The position numbers were made by a program, and so were the translations under genes. The notes beneath the pieces were generated by a model. The model saw only the letters and a list, made by a program, of their open reading frames with translations, did not search any database and was not told where the DNA came from. Shown here in pieces: positions 8,389 through 16,363 of a DNA stretch of 64,000 bases. Each line of letters opens with the position of its first letter. The first letter of the stretch is position 1. Origin of the DNA: JAICKM01 sp050998805 (GTDB lineage Bacteria; Chloroflexota; Chloroflexia; QHBQ01; JAICKM01); contig JBPCPV010000025.1 in NCBI GenBank assembly GCA_050998805.1, forward strand, positions 1 through 64,000. The letters run 5' to 3'.

Positions 8389-10098
8389 CTAACCTTGCTG
8401 CGGCTGGGACTCGGCGGCGGCCTCGGGGTTCGGGCCTTCGGCCAGCGCGACCGCGGTGCGCGCGTTCGTCTTACGCAGGGGTATCTCTTTCAGGAGGGCC
8501 GTTGCGATGATGGCGATTATGAGGATCGAGCCGCCGATCAGGAAGACTTCGCTGGTTGCCGCGGCGAGCGCGTCCTTCATCGAGGCGCGGACGGCGTCTA
8601 CGGCGGGGCCGACGAACTGCGGGGGCACATGCTGGGCGATGACGGCCTGTATCGCATCTTGGGCTTGCTTGTTGACGAGGGCCTGCGGTGTGAGGTCGCT
8701 CGTGAAGCTGACGGGTATGCTCTTCGCCATAGTCGGGTTCAGCTTGGTAAGCCCGTTGATGAACTCGGTCTGGAAGCGGTTGTTGACTATTGCGCCGAGT
8801 ATCGCCACGCCTGCCGCGCCGCCGATGGAGCGGAAGAAGGTGATCGAAGAGGTGACGACGCCGACGCGGTTCGGCGGGAAAGCGTTCTGGACGATGAGGT
8901 TATAGAGCGGCATCGCCACACCGAGGCCGAGGCCGAGGACCATCATGTAGGCTATGGTTTGCCAGCGTGCGGTGTGCAGATCCATCGTCGAGAGGAGGAA
9001 CATCCCCGCAGCGAAGAGGGTCATGCCGACTACGCCGAGCACGCGGTACTTGCCGGTGCGACTCAGGAGTTGGCCGGAGATGACGCTTGCGAAGATCAGG
9101 GTGAGCATCATCGGGGTGATCGCGTTGCCGGCGTTGGTCGCGCTGTCGCCCTGCACCGCCTGAATGAAGAGTGAGATGTAGAGGGTCGCGCCGAACAGGC
9201 CGAGGCCGGTCAGGAAGACACTGATCGTCGAGAGGGTGAAGGTCCGGTTCTTGAAGAGGTCGAGCGGGATGATCGGCTCTGCGGCTCTGCTCTCCACGAA
9301 GAGGAAGATGACCAGGAAGACCGCCGCGATGGCGAGCAGGCCGAGGGTGTTGGCCGAAGCCCATGCCCAATCTTTGCTGCCGCCGAGCGAGAGCGCGACC
9401 AGCAGAGGCACCATCGAAGCCGTAAGGGTGAGGGCACCCAGCCAGTCGAGCGAGCGTTTCTTGTTGCCGAGGGGGCGCAGAGCGGGAAAGGTGGTGAGCA
9501 GTACGGCCAGGGCGATGATGCCGACGGGGACGTTCACGTAGAAGACCCATTTCCAGCCGATGTTGTCGGTGATGTTGCCGCCGATAGTGGGTCCGATGAC
9601 GCTTGCAAGGCCCCAGACGCCGCCAAACAGACCCTGCCATCGGCCGCGCTCAGACGGGGGCACCAGGTCGGCGATTATCGTAAAGGCGTTGGCGACCATG
9701 ATGCCGCCGCCGATGCCTTGGATGCCGCGGAAGACGATCAGCTGCGTGATGTTGGCGGAGAGGCCGCAGAGCATTGAGCCGCCTACGAAGACGATGATGC
9801 CGGCGACATAGAACCACTTGCGCCCGTACATGTCGCCGAGCTTGCCGAAGATGGGCACCGTGATGGTCGAGGTCAGCAGGTAGACCGTGGTCACCCAGGC
9901 GTAGTACTGGAAGCCGCCGAGGTCGCCGATGATCCTCGGCATGGCGGGGCCGACGATGGTCGCGTCGAGGGCGCTCAGGAGCAACCCGAGCATGATGCCG
10001 ATCATTATAATCAGCAAGCGCTGTCCGTGCGGCTCCTCGACGGCCACCGCAGTCGGCGTGACCGGCGTGACCGGCCTTTCTCTGGTTACAGTTGCCAA
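8389..10098 (-). CDS. MFS drug:proton antiporter, DHA2 family (EmrB/QacA type, 14 TM)
   Basis: 569 residues with about 14 membrane helices and the DHA2 signatures: motif D1 near the first helix (LSALDATIVGPAMPRI), motif A between helices 2 and 3 (GKLGDMYGRK), and the helix-5 antiporter motif (GGVWGLASVIGPTIGG). Members export cationic dyes, biocides or antibiotics against protons. The gene starts one base after the marR stop, so the two form an operon under the operators at 10659-10735. Such MarR-DHA2 pairs are commonly self-regulating drug resistance modules. Substrate unknown. Confidence 0.9.
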   Translation of the reverse strand: MATVTRERPVTPVTPTAVAVEEPHGQRLLIIMIGIMLGLLLSALDATIVGPAMPRIIGDLGGFQYYAWVTTVYLLTSTITVPIFGKLGDMYGRKWFYVAGIIVFVGGSMLCGLSANITQLIVFRGIQGIGGGIMVANAFTIIADLVPPSERGRWQGLFGGVWGLASVIGPTIGGNITDNIGWKWVFYVNVPVGIIALAVLLTTFPALRPLGNKKRSLDWLGALTLTASMVPLLVALSLGGSKDWAWASANTLGLLAIAAVFLVIFLFVESRAAEPIIPLDLFKNRTFTLSTISVFLTGLGLFGATLYISLFIQAVQGDSATNAGNAITPMMLTLIFASVISGQLLSRTGKYRVLGVVGMTLFAAGMFLLSTMDLHTARWQTIAYMMVLGLGLGVAMPLYNLIVQNAFPPNRVGVVTSSITFFRSIGGAAGVAILGAIVNNRFQTEFINGLTKLNPTMAKSIPVSFTSDLTPQALVNKQAQDAIQAVIAQHVPPQFVGPAVDAVRASMKDALAAATSEVFLIGGSILIIAIIATALLKEIPLRKTNARTAVALAEGPNPEAAAESQPQQG

Positions 10099-10099
10099 T

Positions 10100-10630
10100 T
10101 TACAGATCCTCCCTATTGTGTTTGTTCTCTGTACTCCGTCTGTTTAGCAGGAGCGTTTCCAGCGTATCGAACGCCGCGCCAATCTGCTCTAACTGTTCGG
10201 GGCTGAGTGGTTCTAGGAACTGGGCTACCACGTCCCTGAACCGTTTCTCCATAGTTTCCGCGAGCGCCGTACCCTGGCCTGTCAGCGTGAGCCAGATTTT
10301 GCGGCGATCTGCCGGGTCGGGGCGGCGCTCCAGATAGCCGCGCTCCACCAACGAATCGACCATACGCGAAATCGTGGGCGTGCTGACCTTCATCTTCTCA
10401 GCGAGGTCACCTGTGGTAAGCTCTTTGTGATGCACGGCATGAACCAGGTGGTACTGGCTCTCGCCCATCTCGCAGAGCGCGGACGGCAGTTGGTCCTTCG
10501 CCTCCACAATTATGTGCCGCCAAATTCGCGGCATCACCTGCAAAATGCGGCTTGCCGTATACTCCGTAGCCAGCACCGAGCCGTTAGGCGGCGGGTCCGG
10601 CTTTATCTCGAATAGTGTTTCTGTGCCCAT
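10100..10630 (-). CDS. MarR-family transcriptional regulator
   Basis: 176 residues with the MarR fold: an N-terminal dimerisation helix, then a winged helix. The recognition region is LTTGDLAEKMKVSTPTISRM, followed by the wing ERRPDPADRRKIWLTLT, whose Asp-x-Arg pattern is diagnostic. It likely represses its own operon with the downstream MFS exporter and is released by a ligand. The palindromic operators and the promoter directly upstream support this. Confidence 0.9.
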   Translation of the reverse strand: MGTETLFEIKPDPPPNGSVLATEYTASRILQVMPRIWRHIIVEAKDQLPSALCEMGESQYHLVHAVHHKELTTGDLAEKMKVSTPTISRMVDSLVERGYLERRPDPADRRKIWLTLTGQGTALAETMEKRFRDVVAQFLEPLSPEQLEQIGAAFDTLETLLLNRRSTENKHNREDL

Positions 10631-10658
10631 GTGTCGTTCCGATCTTTTAGGTTGCCGA

Positions 10659-10735
10659 CAGTTAGCGGGGCTAACTGTTAGCGGGGCTATTTGTTGCTTA
10701 CGCTAAATAATAGCACAGCTAACGACTTTTGTCAA
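10659..10735 (-). promoter_or_regulatory. marR-MFS promoter with three MarR-type operators
   Basis: On the minus strand TTGACA (10735-10730) is followed by 17 bp and TATTAT (10712-10707). A perfect palindrome CAGTTAGC-GGG-GCTAACTG sits at 10659-10677. A partial copy (GTTAGCGGGGCTATT) follows at 10677-10691, and a third (AATAGC-ACA-GCTAAC) overlaps the -10 and spacer at 10709-10723. The overlap explains repression by the MarR protein. Confidence 0.8.
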
Positions 10736-10780
10736 GTATTTTGGGGCGATTTCGGAAAGATACTCCGAAAGACGGAGACG

Positions 10781-10808
10781 AGTGCGTAGTGCATAGTGCG
10801 TGGTGCGT
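10781..10808. repeat. Heptamer array (AGTGCGT x4)
   Basis: Four 7-bp units: AGTGCGT AGTGCAT AGTGCGT GGTGCGT. The unit is the same as in the ribX-ribY gap (13710-13765). Confidence 0.8.
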
Positions 10809-11017
10809 AGGGGAGACGGAGGGAGGCAATAGGCTTAGATTCGTGGTTCGCCTGGTTTGTGCCAGCGCGAGGGCGCAGGCACGAATCACACTGGAAACTT
10901 GATAATTTATCGGTTGTAAACGTGCGGTGTTACTGGCCGGTGGTCAGACGGCAGTAGAGAGCGCAAGGAGCGCGGAGATGCCCGGTACATATAATAGCAC
11001 AAACGTTCGGGAGATAC

Positions 11018-11060
11018 ATCGGTCTTTCGACGGATATGGCATCGGTCTTTCGGCGGATAT
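11018..11060. repeat. Tandem direct repeat of 20 bp, period 23
   Basis: ATCGGTCTTTCGACGGATAT and ATCGGTCTTTCGGCGGATAT, differing at one base and starting 23 bp apart. The inner GTCTTTCGG is the complement of the CCGAAAGAC seen at 10764-10772. Possible double protein-binding site or small repeat. Confidence 0.7.
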
Positions 11061-11178
11061 TTTGGACTTCGGAGTGCAAAACGGGCCGCCCACGAATAGG
11101 ACCGCGAATACACGAATGAGTCTGGGACGATCAGGAAAATAGGGGTTATGGCAACAGTCCACGGCTGGAGCCATGTCT

Positions 11179-11213
11179 TACGGTAGACGGTAGTCAGTAA
11201 GCGGTAGGTAGCG
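11179..11213. repeat. Heptamer array (xxCGGTA x5)
   Basis: TACGGTA GACGGTA GTCAGTA AGCGGTA GGTAGCG. The unit is close to the complement of the CTACCGC-type array at 19820-19847. Confidence 0.7.
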
Positions 11214-11241
11214 AACGGGGCCGCCGGGACGGCAGCTCCCG

Positions 11242-12465
11242 TCAGTTTTCAGATCTGGGCTTGACGTGCCGGAAGACGAAATAGAGGCTGAGATCGTAGA
11301 CGATTTTGAGCGCGCCGCCGAGCAGGAAGGGCAGGCCCACCACCAGAGGCAGCACCTCCATAGCTGCTCCCGCGAGGGTCGGTCCCGCGGCTGAGGCCGC
11401 AGAGCGAGCCACCGAGGTGACGCCTGCCGCCGCAGTGCGCTCTGCGGGCGGCACGACGGCCATGGTGTACGCCTGGCGTGTCGGCACATCCATCTGGCTC
11501 AACGTCTGCCGGGCGAGCAACGCAGCTACGGCCAGCGGGGCGCTCGGCATCAGGGGCACAGCTATGAGCAGGAGGTTCGACGGCAGGTGGGTGAAAACCG
11601 CTGTGTTCAGCAGACCGAAGCGACGTGCCAGCCGGGGCGCTGCGAGCAGGGAGACCGCCGCCGCCATGTTGGCCGCCAGGAAGAGCCAGCCGAGCGCGCC
11701 GAGGTCCATCCCGTAGCGTTCGTGGAACCAGAGTGCGAGTATGCTCTGCACCACGAACCCGCCGCCGAGCGCGTCTACCGCGAACAGCCCAGCCAGCCTG
11801 AGCACCAGCCCGCGCGACTCCTTCAAGAATGGTGTGCGAGTTGCCTCCCCCGGCTCATGTTCCGCCTCGACAGCCGACGAGAGGCCCCAAAACAGGAGTG
11901 CCGCTCCCACCGCGAGCGCCGCATATAGCCAGAACATGCCACGCTCTGCCGTGAGCCGCGCGGCCCCCGGCGGAGCCAAGAGCGCGGGCAGCCCCGCCAG
12001 CAGCGACCCGCCCGCGACTGCCAGCAGCGCCACGAAGTTGTAGCGTGCGAAGAGGTCGGTCCGGCTTGCGGGAGGAGTCACCTGCGGCAAAATCGCCTGC
12101 TCAAGTGACAGGAACGGCGCGGTCTCGCTCGAAGTCGGGCTGATCGTGCCGAGGAGAGCCGCCGCGCCCAAGAGCCAGGGGTTCTCGAAGACCGCGAACG
12201 CGACCCCCGCCGCAGCCATCAGCGCCGCGAAGGCAAGCAGCATCCGCCGTCGGCCCAACCTGTCGGCAAGGAACGCGGCGACGGAGGTTGTCCAGATGCC
12301 GCCGACTAGCGCCACGGTCAGCAGGTTGCCGACCTCGCCCCGCGACAGGCCCATGTCGCGCAGCATGACTCCCAGCAGCACGCTCGACAGGCCGTAGCCG
12401 AGCGAGCGAAGCGCGCGCGCGCAGACCAGCCGGAGGGCGTCGGGGGATGCCGACTTCGACGCCAT
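11242..12465 (-). CDS. Major facilitator superfamily transporter (12 TM)
   Basis: About 407 residues with roughly twelve helices and an MFS motif A (ADRLGRRRMLL) after the second helix. The GTG at 12477 is in frame, but the ATG at 12465 has GTGAGG seven bases upstream and is preferred. The second half keeps a PTRQAYTMAVVPPAERTAAA loop, seen in MFS groups of sugar/drug efflux type. An extended -10 (TGATATAAT, hexamer at 12498-12503) lies about 30 bp upstream. It is transcribed away from the FMN riboswitch operon. Substrate unknown. Confidence 0.8.
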   Translation of the reverse strand: MASKSASPDALRLVCARALRSLGYGLSSVLLGVMLRDMGLSRGEVGNLLTVALVGGIWTTSVAAFLADRLGRRRMLLAFAALMAAAGVAFAVFENPWLLGAAALLGTISPTSSETAPFLSLEQAILPQVTPPASRTDLFARYNFVALLAVAGGSLLAGLPALLAPPGAARLTAERGMFWLYAALAVGAALLFWGLSSAVEAEHEPGEATRTPFLKESRGLVLRLAGLFAVDALGGGFVVQSILALWFHERYGMDLGALGWLFLAANMAAAVSLLAAPRLARRFGLLNTAVFTHLPSNLLLIAVPLMPSAPLAVAALLARQTLSQMDVPTRQAYTMAVVPPAERTAAAGVTSVARSAASAAGPTLAGAAMEVLPLVVGLPFLLGGALKIVYDLSLYFVFRHVKPRSEN

Positions 12466-12524
12466 AAGCAACCTCACGCGGGCAGAGTACTTCCCCGATT
12501 ATATCACACCTGACCACTGATCGC

Positions 12525-12553
12525 TTGACACCGCCCGCCGATCCGCGTATACT
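12525..12553 (+). promoter_or_regulatory. Promoter of the FMN riboswitch-ribXY operon
   Basis: TTGACA at 12525-12530, a 17-bp spacer, TATACT at 12548-12553. Transcription would begin near 12560, just before the aptamer. Confidence 0.8.
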
Positions 12554-12571
12554 TAGGGTGGCTATAAGGCC

Positions 12572-12702
12572 GGGATCTTCGGGGCAGGGTGCAATTCCCG
12601 ATCGGCGGTGAGCCTCGTGAGGGGCAAGCCCGCGAGCCGCTACGGCGGTATGAGACGGTGAGAGGCCGTCGCCGACAGTTACAGTCTGGATGGAAGAAGA
12701 TC
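12572..12702 (+). promoter_or_regulatory. FMN riboswitch (RFN element)
   Basis: The conserved RFN blocks are present in order: GGGATCTTCGGGGCAGGGTG, CAATTCCCGATCGGCGGT, AGCCCGCGAGCC, then CCGACAGTTACAGTCTGGAT followed by GGAAGAAGATC that closes P1. FMN binding normally switches off riboflavin synthesis or uptake genes. Downstream, TTCCTCCTC near 12791-12800 can pair with GAGGAGGAA just before the ribX start, so FMN may act by hiding the ribosome site (inference). The gene it leads is a permease followed by a substrate-binding lipoprotein, identifying them as riboflavin uptake genes. Confidence 0.95.
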
Positions 12703-12867
12703 GCGCCGGGTTAAGTCACGCCTCTTGTGGAGGCCCGCAGGCTGTTGCGCCCGCGGTGCCGCCGTGGTGCGGTGTGGGTGCCCGGCTACTCTTCCTCCTC
12801 GTGCGCCCTGGCACAGCGTTTCTGACCGGGGTGTTTTTCTGCCCTGCGGCGGAGGAGGAAAGGCAGG

Positions 12868-13704
12868 ATGGCGATTCATATCGGCGAAAGACGGGCGACA
12901 CGCGCTTACACTCCGCGCGCCGGAGAGCGGGCCCCTGCCGGGCCTGGACAGCCGACAAGGCGGAAGTCGGTGCGAACTCCGGCAGTCGGCGCATCCCTAC
13001 TTATCGGCCTGCTGGTCTGGGAGATTCTCGCCCTGCTCGCGCCCGACCCGCCGACCATCCTGCCCGCGCCCGATGTGGTGGCCCACCGCCTTTGGGATCT
13101 AGCCGCGAACGGAGTGCTCTGGCACCATATCGGCGTCACCCTGCTCGAGGCGGGGCTGGGCTTCGGCCTCGCGGCCGTCGTCGGCCTGCTGCTCGGCTAT
13201 CTCGTGGCCCACGCACCGCTGCTCGACACGATGCTCGCTCCATATATCGCGGGCACCCAGGCCGTGCCTGTCGTCGCCGTCGCCCCGCTCATGGTCCTCT
13301 GGTTCGGCTTCGACCTGCTGCCGAAGGTGCTCACCTGCGCCGTCGTCTGCTTCTTCCCGGTGCTGATCAACACGGTCGTCGGCATCCGCTCGGTGGACCG
13401 GGCGCTGATCGAGGCGGCGCAGACCTTCGGGGCGGGGAGGCTCCGGATGCTCCGCTACGTCGAGGCCCCTCTGGCCGCCCGCTCGATACTCGGCGGCCTG
13501 CGGCTGGCGATCACCCTCTCCATGACGGGGGCGGTGGTCGGCGAGTTCGTCGCGTCGAACGCCGGCCTCGGTTACATGCTGACCTACGGACGCAGCTACG
13601 ACACGCCGCTTGTCTTCGCGGCACTGGTCTCCCTGGCGGCCCTCGCCATCGCGGGCTATACAGCCATCGGCCTGATCGAGCGACGCCTGATCAATTGGGA
13701 GTGA
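12868..13704 (+). CDS. ribX: Riboflavin ABC transporter permease RibX
   Basis: 278 residues, SsuC/ThiX-type permease with about six helices after a basic N-terminal tail. The EAA loop that contacts the ATPase is clear (EAAQTFGAGRLRMLRY, then APLAARS). The start ATG follows GGAGGAGGAAAGGCAGG. The FMN riboswitch upstream and the THI5/NMT1-like binding protein downstream match the RibXY riboflavin importer described in Chloroflexus. No ATPase gene is adjacent, so the ATP-binding subunit must be encoded elsewhere or shared. The following gap carries an eight-unit heptamer array inside the likely transcript. Confidence 0.88.
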   Translation: MAIHIGERRATRAYTPRAGERAPAGPGQPTRRKSVRTPAVGASLLIGLLVWEILALLAPDPPTILPAPDVVAHRLWDLAANGVLWHHIGVTLLEAGLGFGLAAVVGLLLGYLVAHAPLLDTMLAPYIAGTQAVPVVAVAPLMVLWFGFDLLPKVLTCAVVCFFPVLINTVVGIRSVDRALIEAAQTFGAGRLRMLRYVEAPLAARSILGGLRLAITLSMTGAVVGEFVASNAGLGYMLTYGRSYDTPLVFAALVSLAALAIAGYTAIGLIERRLINWE

Positions 13705-13709
13705 CGACG

Positions 13710-13765
13710 AGTGGTTAGTGGCGAGTGGTTAGTGCGTGGTGCGTAGTGCGTAGTGCGTAGTGCGT
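13710..13765. repeat. Heptamer array, eight units (AGTGGTT/AGTGCGT)
   Basis: Exactly 56 bp: AGTGGTT AGTGGCG AGTGGTT AGTGCGT GGTGCGT and three AGTGCGT. It fills the ribX-ribY gap and would be transcribed. Confidence 0.9.
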
Positions 13766-13782
13766 AAACAAGGGAGATGTTC

Positions 13783-14859
13783 ATGCGGAGATTATCTGGG
13801 GTTGTGACGGGTGCGCTGATTGGGGTGGCGCTGCTGTCGGCGGGGTGCGACTTGGGGGCTGCGACGCCGGTGCCGGTTGCGCCTGGCGGGGGGGCGACCA
13901 CACCTACTGCCGCGGTTTCCGTAGTCACGCCGACCGCGAGGCCGATGACGAAGATCGTGGTGGCGATGGGGTATATAGCCAACGTGCAGTTCGCCCCCTA
14001 CTATGTCGCTCAGGATCGCGGCTACTACGCTGACGAGGGGCTGGAGGTCGAGTTCAAGTATGGGCAGGTGAACGACCTGCTCAAAGTCGTGTCCACGGGG
14101 GCGATTGACTATGCCAACGTCGGGGGGGACGAGATGGTGCCGGCGGTCGCCCAGGGCGTGCCGGTGCGCTATGTGCTCACCCAGTACTACAAGTATCCGG
14201 TCGCGGCCGCTGCCCTCGCCGGCACCGTGCTGAAGGCACCCGCCGACCTCAAAGGGCACAAAGTCGGCATCCCCGGACCCTATGGCTCGAACTACATCGG
14301 CCTCAAGGCGCTGCTCAAAGCCGGCAAGCTCACCGAGAGCGACATCAAGGAGCAGAGCATAGGCTTCACCCAGGTTTCGGCCCTCTCCCAGCGCCAAGTT
14401 GACATCGCGATGGTCTACTCAATGAACGAGCCGGTGCAGCTGAAGAGCCAGGGTAAGGACGTGACGACGTTGCAGGTCTCCGACTACATGGACCTCGCGG
14501 CGGTCGGCGTGGCGACCAGCGAGAAGAAGATCAGGGAGAACCCGGAGCAGGTGCAGGCATTCGTTCGCGCAACGCTGCGCGGCACCGCCGACACGCTGAA
14601 AGACCCCGCAGCCGCCTTCGCAAGCAGCATGGCGCGGACTCCTGAGATAACCGACCCAGCCCAGCAGAGCATACAGCGCGCCGTGCTCACCACGACGCTC
14701 GCCTTTATGACGCCCCCCGCAGGCCGCGACCCCGGCAGCAGCGATCCCGCCACCTGGAAGACAACCGAGGCGTTCCTGCGCGAAATCGGCCTCACCAACA
14801 AGCCGATTGACCCGACTACGCTCTACACAAACGACTTCATCGCGCCTGATACGCATTAG
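13783..14859 (+). CDS. ribY: Riboflavin-binding lipoprotein RibY (NMT1/THI5-like)
   Basis: 358 residues. ATG 13783 is preferred over ATG 13777 because AAGGGAG would touch the latter. A lipoprotein signal ends at the lipobox LLSAGC, and a Thr/Pro linker follows. The mature part is an NMT1/SsuA-type periplasmic-fold binding protein (GYIANVQFAPYYVAQDRGYY, then GIPGPYGSNYIGLKALL). It would sit on the outer membrane face and hand riboflavin to RibX. The assignment rests on the FMN riboswitch and the RibXY gene order; alone the protein could equally be a thiamine-precursor or sulfonate binder. Confidence 0.85.
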   Translation: MRRLSGVVTGALIGVALLSAGCDLGAATPVPVAPGGGATTPTAAVSVVTPTARPMTKIVVAMGYIANVQFAPYYVAQDRGYYADEGLEVEFKYGQVNDLLKVVSTGAIDYANVGGDEMVPAVAQGVPVRYVLTQYYKYPVAAAALAGTVLKAPADLKGHKVGIPGPYGSNYIGLKALLKAGKLTESDIKEQSIGFTQVSALSQRQVDIAMVYSMNEPVQLKSQGKDVTTLQVSDYMDLAAVGVATSEKKIRENPEQVQAFVRATLRGTADTLKDPAAAFASSMARTPEITDPAQQSIQRAVLTTTLAFMTPPAGRDPGSSDPATWKTTEAFLREIGLTNKPIDPTTLYTNDFIAPDTH

Positions 14860-14884
14860 GCTGGCACCCAGCCCCCCGGCGTGG

Positions 14885-14890
14885 TATAAT
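14885..14890 (+). promoter_or_regulatory. Extended -10 promoter of yvcK
   Basis: TGGTATAAT (hexamer 14885-14890) with a weak CTGGCA about 18 bp upstream. It lies after the ribY stop, so yvcK has its own promoter, and the start at 14915 falls about 18 bp past the predicted transcript start. Confidence 0.65.
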
Positions 14891-14914
14891 AGGGCCACTT
14901 TGGACCGCAGGGGT

Positions 14915-16279
14915 ATGGGGGTGTCGAAATTGGCGGGGAATAGAGGGGGCATTGGCGGGTGGCTGCCGGCGGGGTTGGGGCTGAGGCCCTGGGCCGCCTT
15001 GCTCGTGCTGAGTTTGGCGATCATAGGGCTGGCACTGGCTATGACGACGACGAACCTCTACCGCGCGTTCATCATCCCCCACACCGGCACACCGGTCTTC
15101 TACTGGGCAACCTTCCAGTTCATCCCACACCCGCTGCGCGAGACCCTCTTTGGGCTGCTCGGCCTCGGGCTGCTGCTGGTCGGCTACCGGGGCCTGGCGC
15201 GTGGGGTGCGCGCGGCCCAGCAGAGCGGCCGCCAGATCGTCGCTCCCGCCGTGCTGGCACCACTCCGCTACTCCCGTCCGCTCGACGGCCCGCGTATCGT
15301 CTCCATCGGCGGCGGCACCGGCCAACCGACCGTGCTGCGCGGCCTCAAGGCGTATACCGACCACATCACCGCGATCGTCACAGTGGCCGACGACGGCGGC
15401 TCATCGGGCCGGCTGCGCCGCGACCTAGGCATCCTTCCGCCCGGCGACTTCCGTAACTGCCTGGTCGCCCTCTCCGACGTGGAGCCGCTGCTCGAAGAAC
15501 TCTTCCAATACCGCTTCGGCAGTGATGCGGGCGAGTTGGAGGGCCACGCCTTCGGCAACCTCTTCCTCGTCGCCATGACGGGGGTTGTCGGCGAGTTCGA
15601 GATGGCCGTCCGCGAGTGTTCACGAGTGCTGGCTGTACGCGGCGACGTGATGCCCTCGACGTTGGCGAACATCACGCTGAACGCCGAGCTTACCGACGGC
15701 ACAATCGTCTCCGGCGAGTCGCGGCTGCCGCAGGGGAAGGCGGCAGTGCGCCGGGCGTTCCTCACACCTGAGCAGCCACACGGCTACCCCGACGCCGTGG
15801 CCGCTATACTCGAGGCCGACCTGATCGTGCTCGGCCCCGGCTCGCTCTACACCAGCCTCATCCCGAACCTGCTGGTGCCCGACATTGTGCGTGCGGTGCG
15901 CTCCTCGCCCGCCGTCAAAGTGTACGTGTGCAACGTCGCCACGCAGCCGGGCGAGACCGACCAGTTCGGCGTACTCGAACATGTGCAGGCGTTGCGCGAG
16001 CATGTCGGGCCGGATGTCTTCGACTATGTGCTCGTGAACGCCGACCTCGCCCCCGCCGACCGCATCAAGCCCGAATGGCAGGTGCAGCCGGTCGCCCCCC
16101 CGCCCGACATGACTTACCCGGGCGTCAAGTTCGTCCGAGCGGATGTCGTCAACCCAAACAACCCGCTCCGCCACGACTCTGACCGGCTGGCAAAGGCGCT
16201 ACTCGCGCTCTATGAGCAGCGCAAGCGCGCCCCGGCCGAGCCGGTGAGCGCAAACGGCCGTGGGCCATATCCAAACTGA
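14915..16279 (+). CDS. yvcK: YvcK/CofD-like gluconeogenesis factor with N-terminal membrane anchor
   Basis: 454 residues from ATG 14915, chosen because it follows the promoter at 14885. Two membrane helices (about 24-46 and 72-88) precede the soluble domain. That domain carries the family signatures GGGTGQPTVLRGLK, ADDGGSSGRLRRDLGILPPG and the later GPGSLYTSLIPNLLV. YvcK binds UDP-N-acetylglucosamine and helps coordinate cell-wall precursor supply with carbon metabolism in Bacillus and Mycobacterium. The neighbouring gap-pgk-tpiA genes agree with a link to central carbon flow. The small hairpin GAGGCA-ATGA-TGCCTC overlaps its stop. Confidence 0.88.
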   Translation: MGVSKLAGNRGGIGGWLPAGLGLRPWAALLVLSLAIIGLALAMTTTNLYRAFIIPHTGTPVFYWATFQFIPHPLRETLFGLLGLGLLLVGYRGLARGVRAAQQSGRQIVAPAVLAPLRYSRPLDGPRIVSIGGGTGQPTVLRGLKAYTDHITAIVTVADDGGSSGRLRRDLGILPPGDFRNCLVALSDVEPLLEELFQYRFGSDAGELEGHAFGNLFLVAMTGVVGEFEMAVRECSRVLAVRGDVMPSTLANITLNAELTDGTIVSGESRLPQGKAAVRRAFLTPEQPHGYPDAVAAILEADLIVLGPGSLYTSLIPNLLVPDIVRAVRSSPAVKVYVCNVATQPGETDQFGVLEHVQALREHVGPDVFDYVLVNADLAPADRIKPEWQVQPVAPPPDMTYPGVKFVRADVVNPNNPLRHDSDRLAKALLALYEQRKRAPAEPVSANGRGPYPN

Positions 16280-16298
16280 GGCAATGATGCCTCTTGAC

Positions 16299-16322
16299 GA
16301 GCTTTCAGCTAACTGAACGCTC
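16299..16322. repeat. Heptamer array (GAGCTTT CAGCTAA CTGAACG)
   Basis: Three degenerate 7-bp units of the CTTTCAG/CTGAACG family between yvcK and gap. Confidence 0.55.
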
Positions 16323-16363
16323 TTGACCGATGGTGTTCAAGCACAAAAAGGGAGACGGCAGAT

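Larger units (their letters stand above)
10736..11241. other. 500-bp intergenic region made of small repeats; no gene seen
   Basis: I see no coding region with a ribosome site. It holds the word AAAGATACTCC (10756-10766), two heptamer arrays (10781-10808 and 11179-11213), a 20-bp direct repeat (11018-11037 and 11041-11060, one mismatch) and CGAATACACGAATGA (11105-11119, also at 28077-28091). Confidence 0.6.

Noticed and set aside
12690..13718. Long plus-strand frame across the riboswitch platform and ribX
   Set aside because: Overlaps ribX in another frame; product is Arg/Pro-rich without domain patterns.
13710..13765. CRISPR-like array
   Set aside because: Units are only 7 bp, contiguous and without spacers; no cas genes are present.
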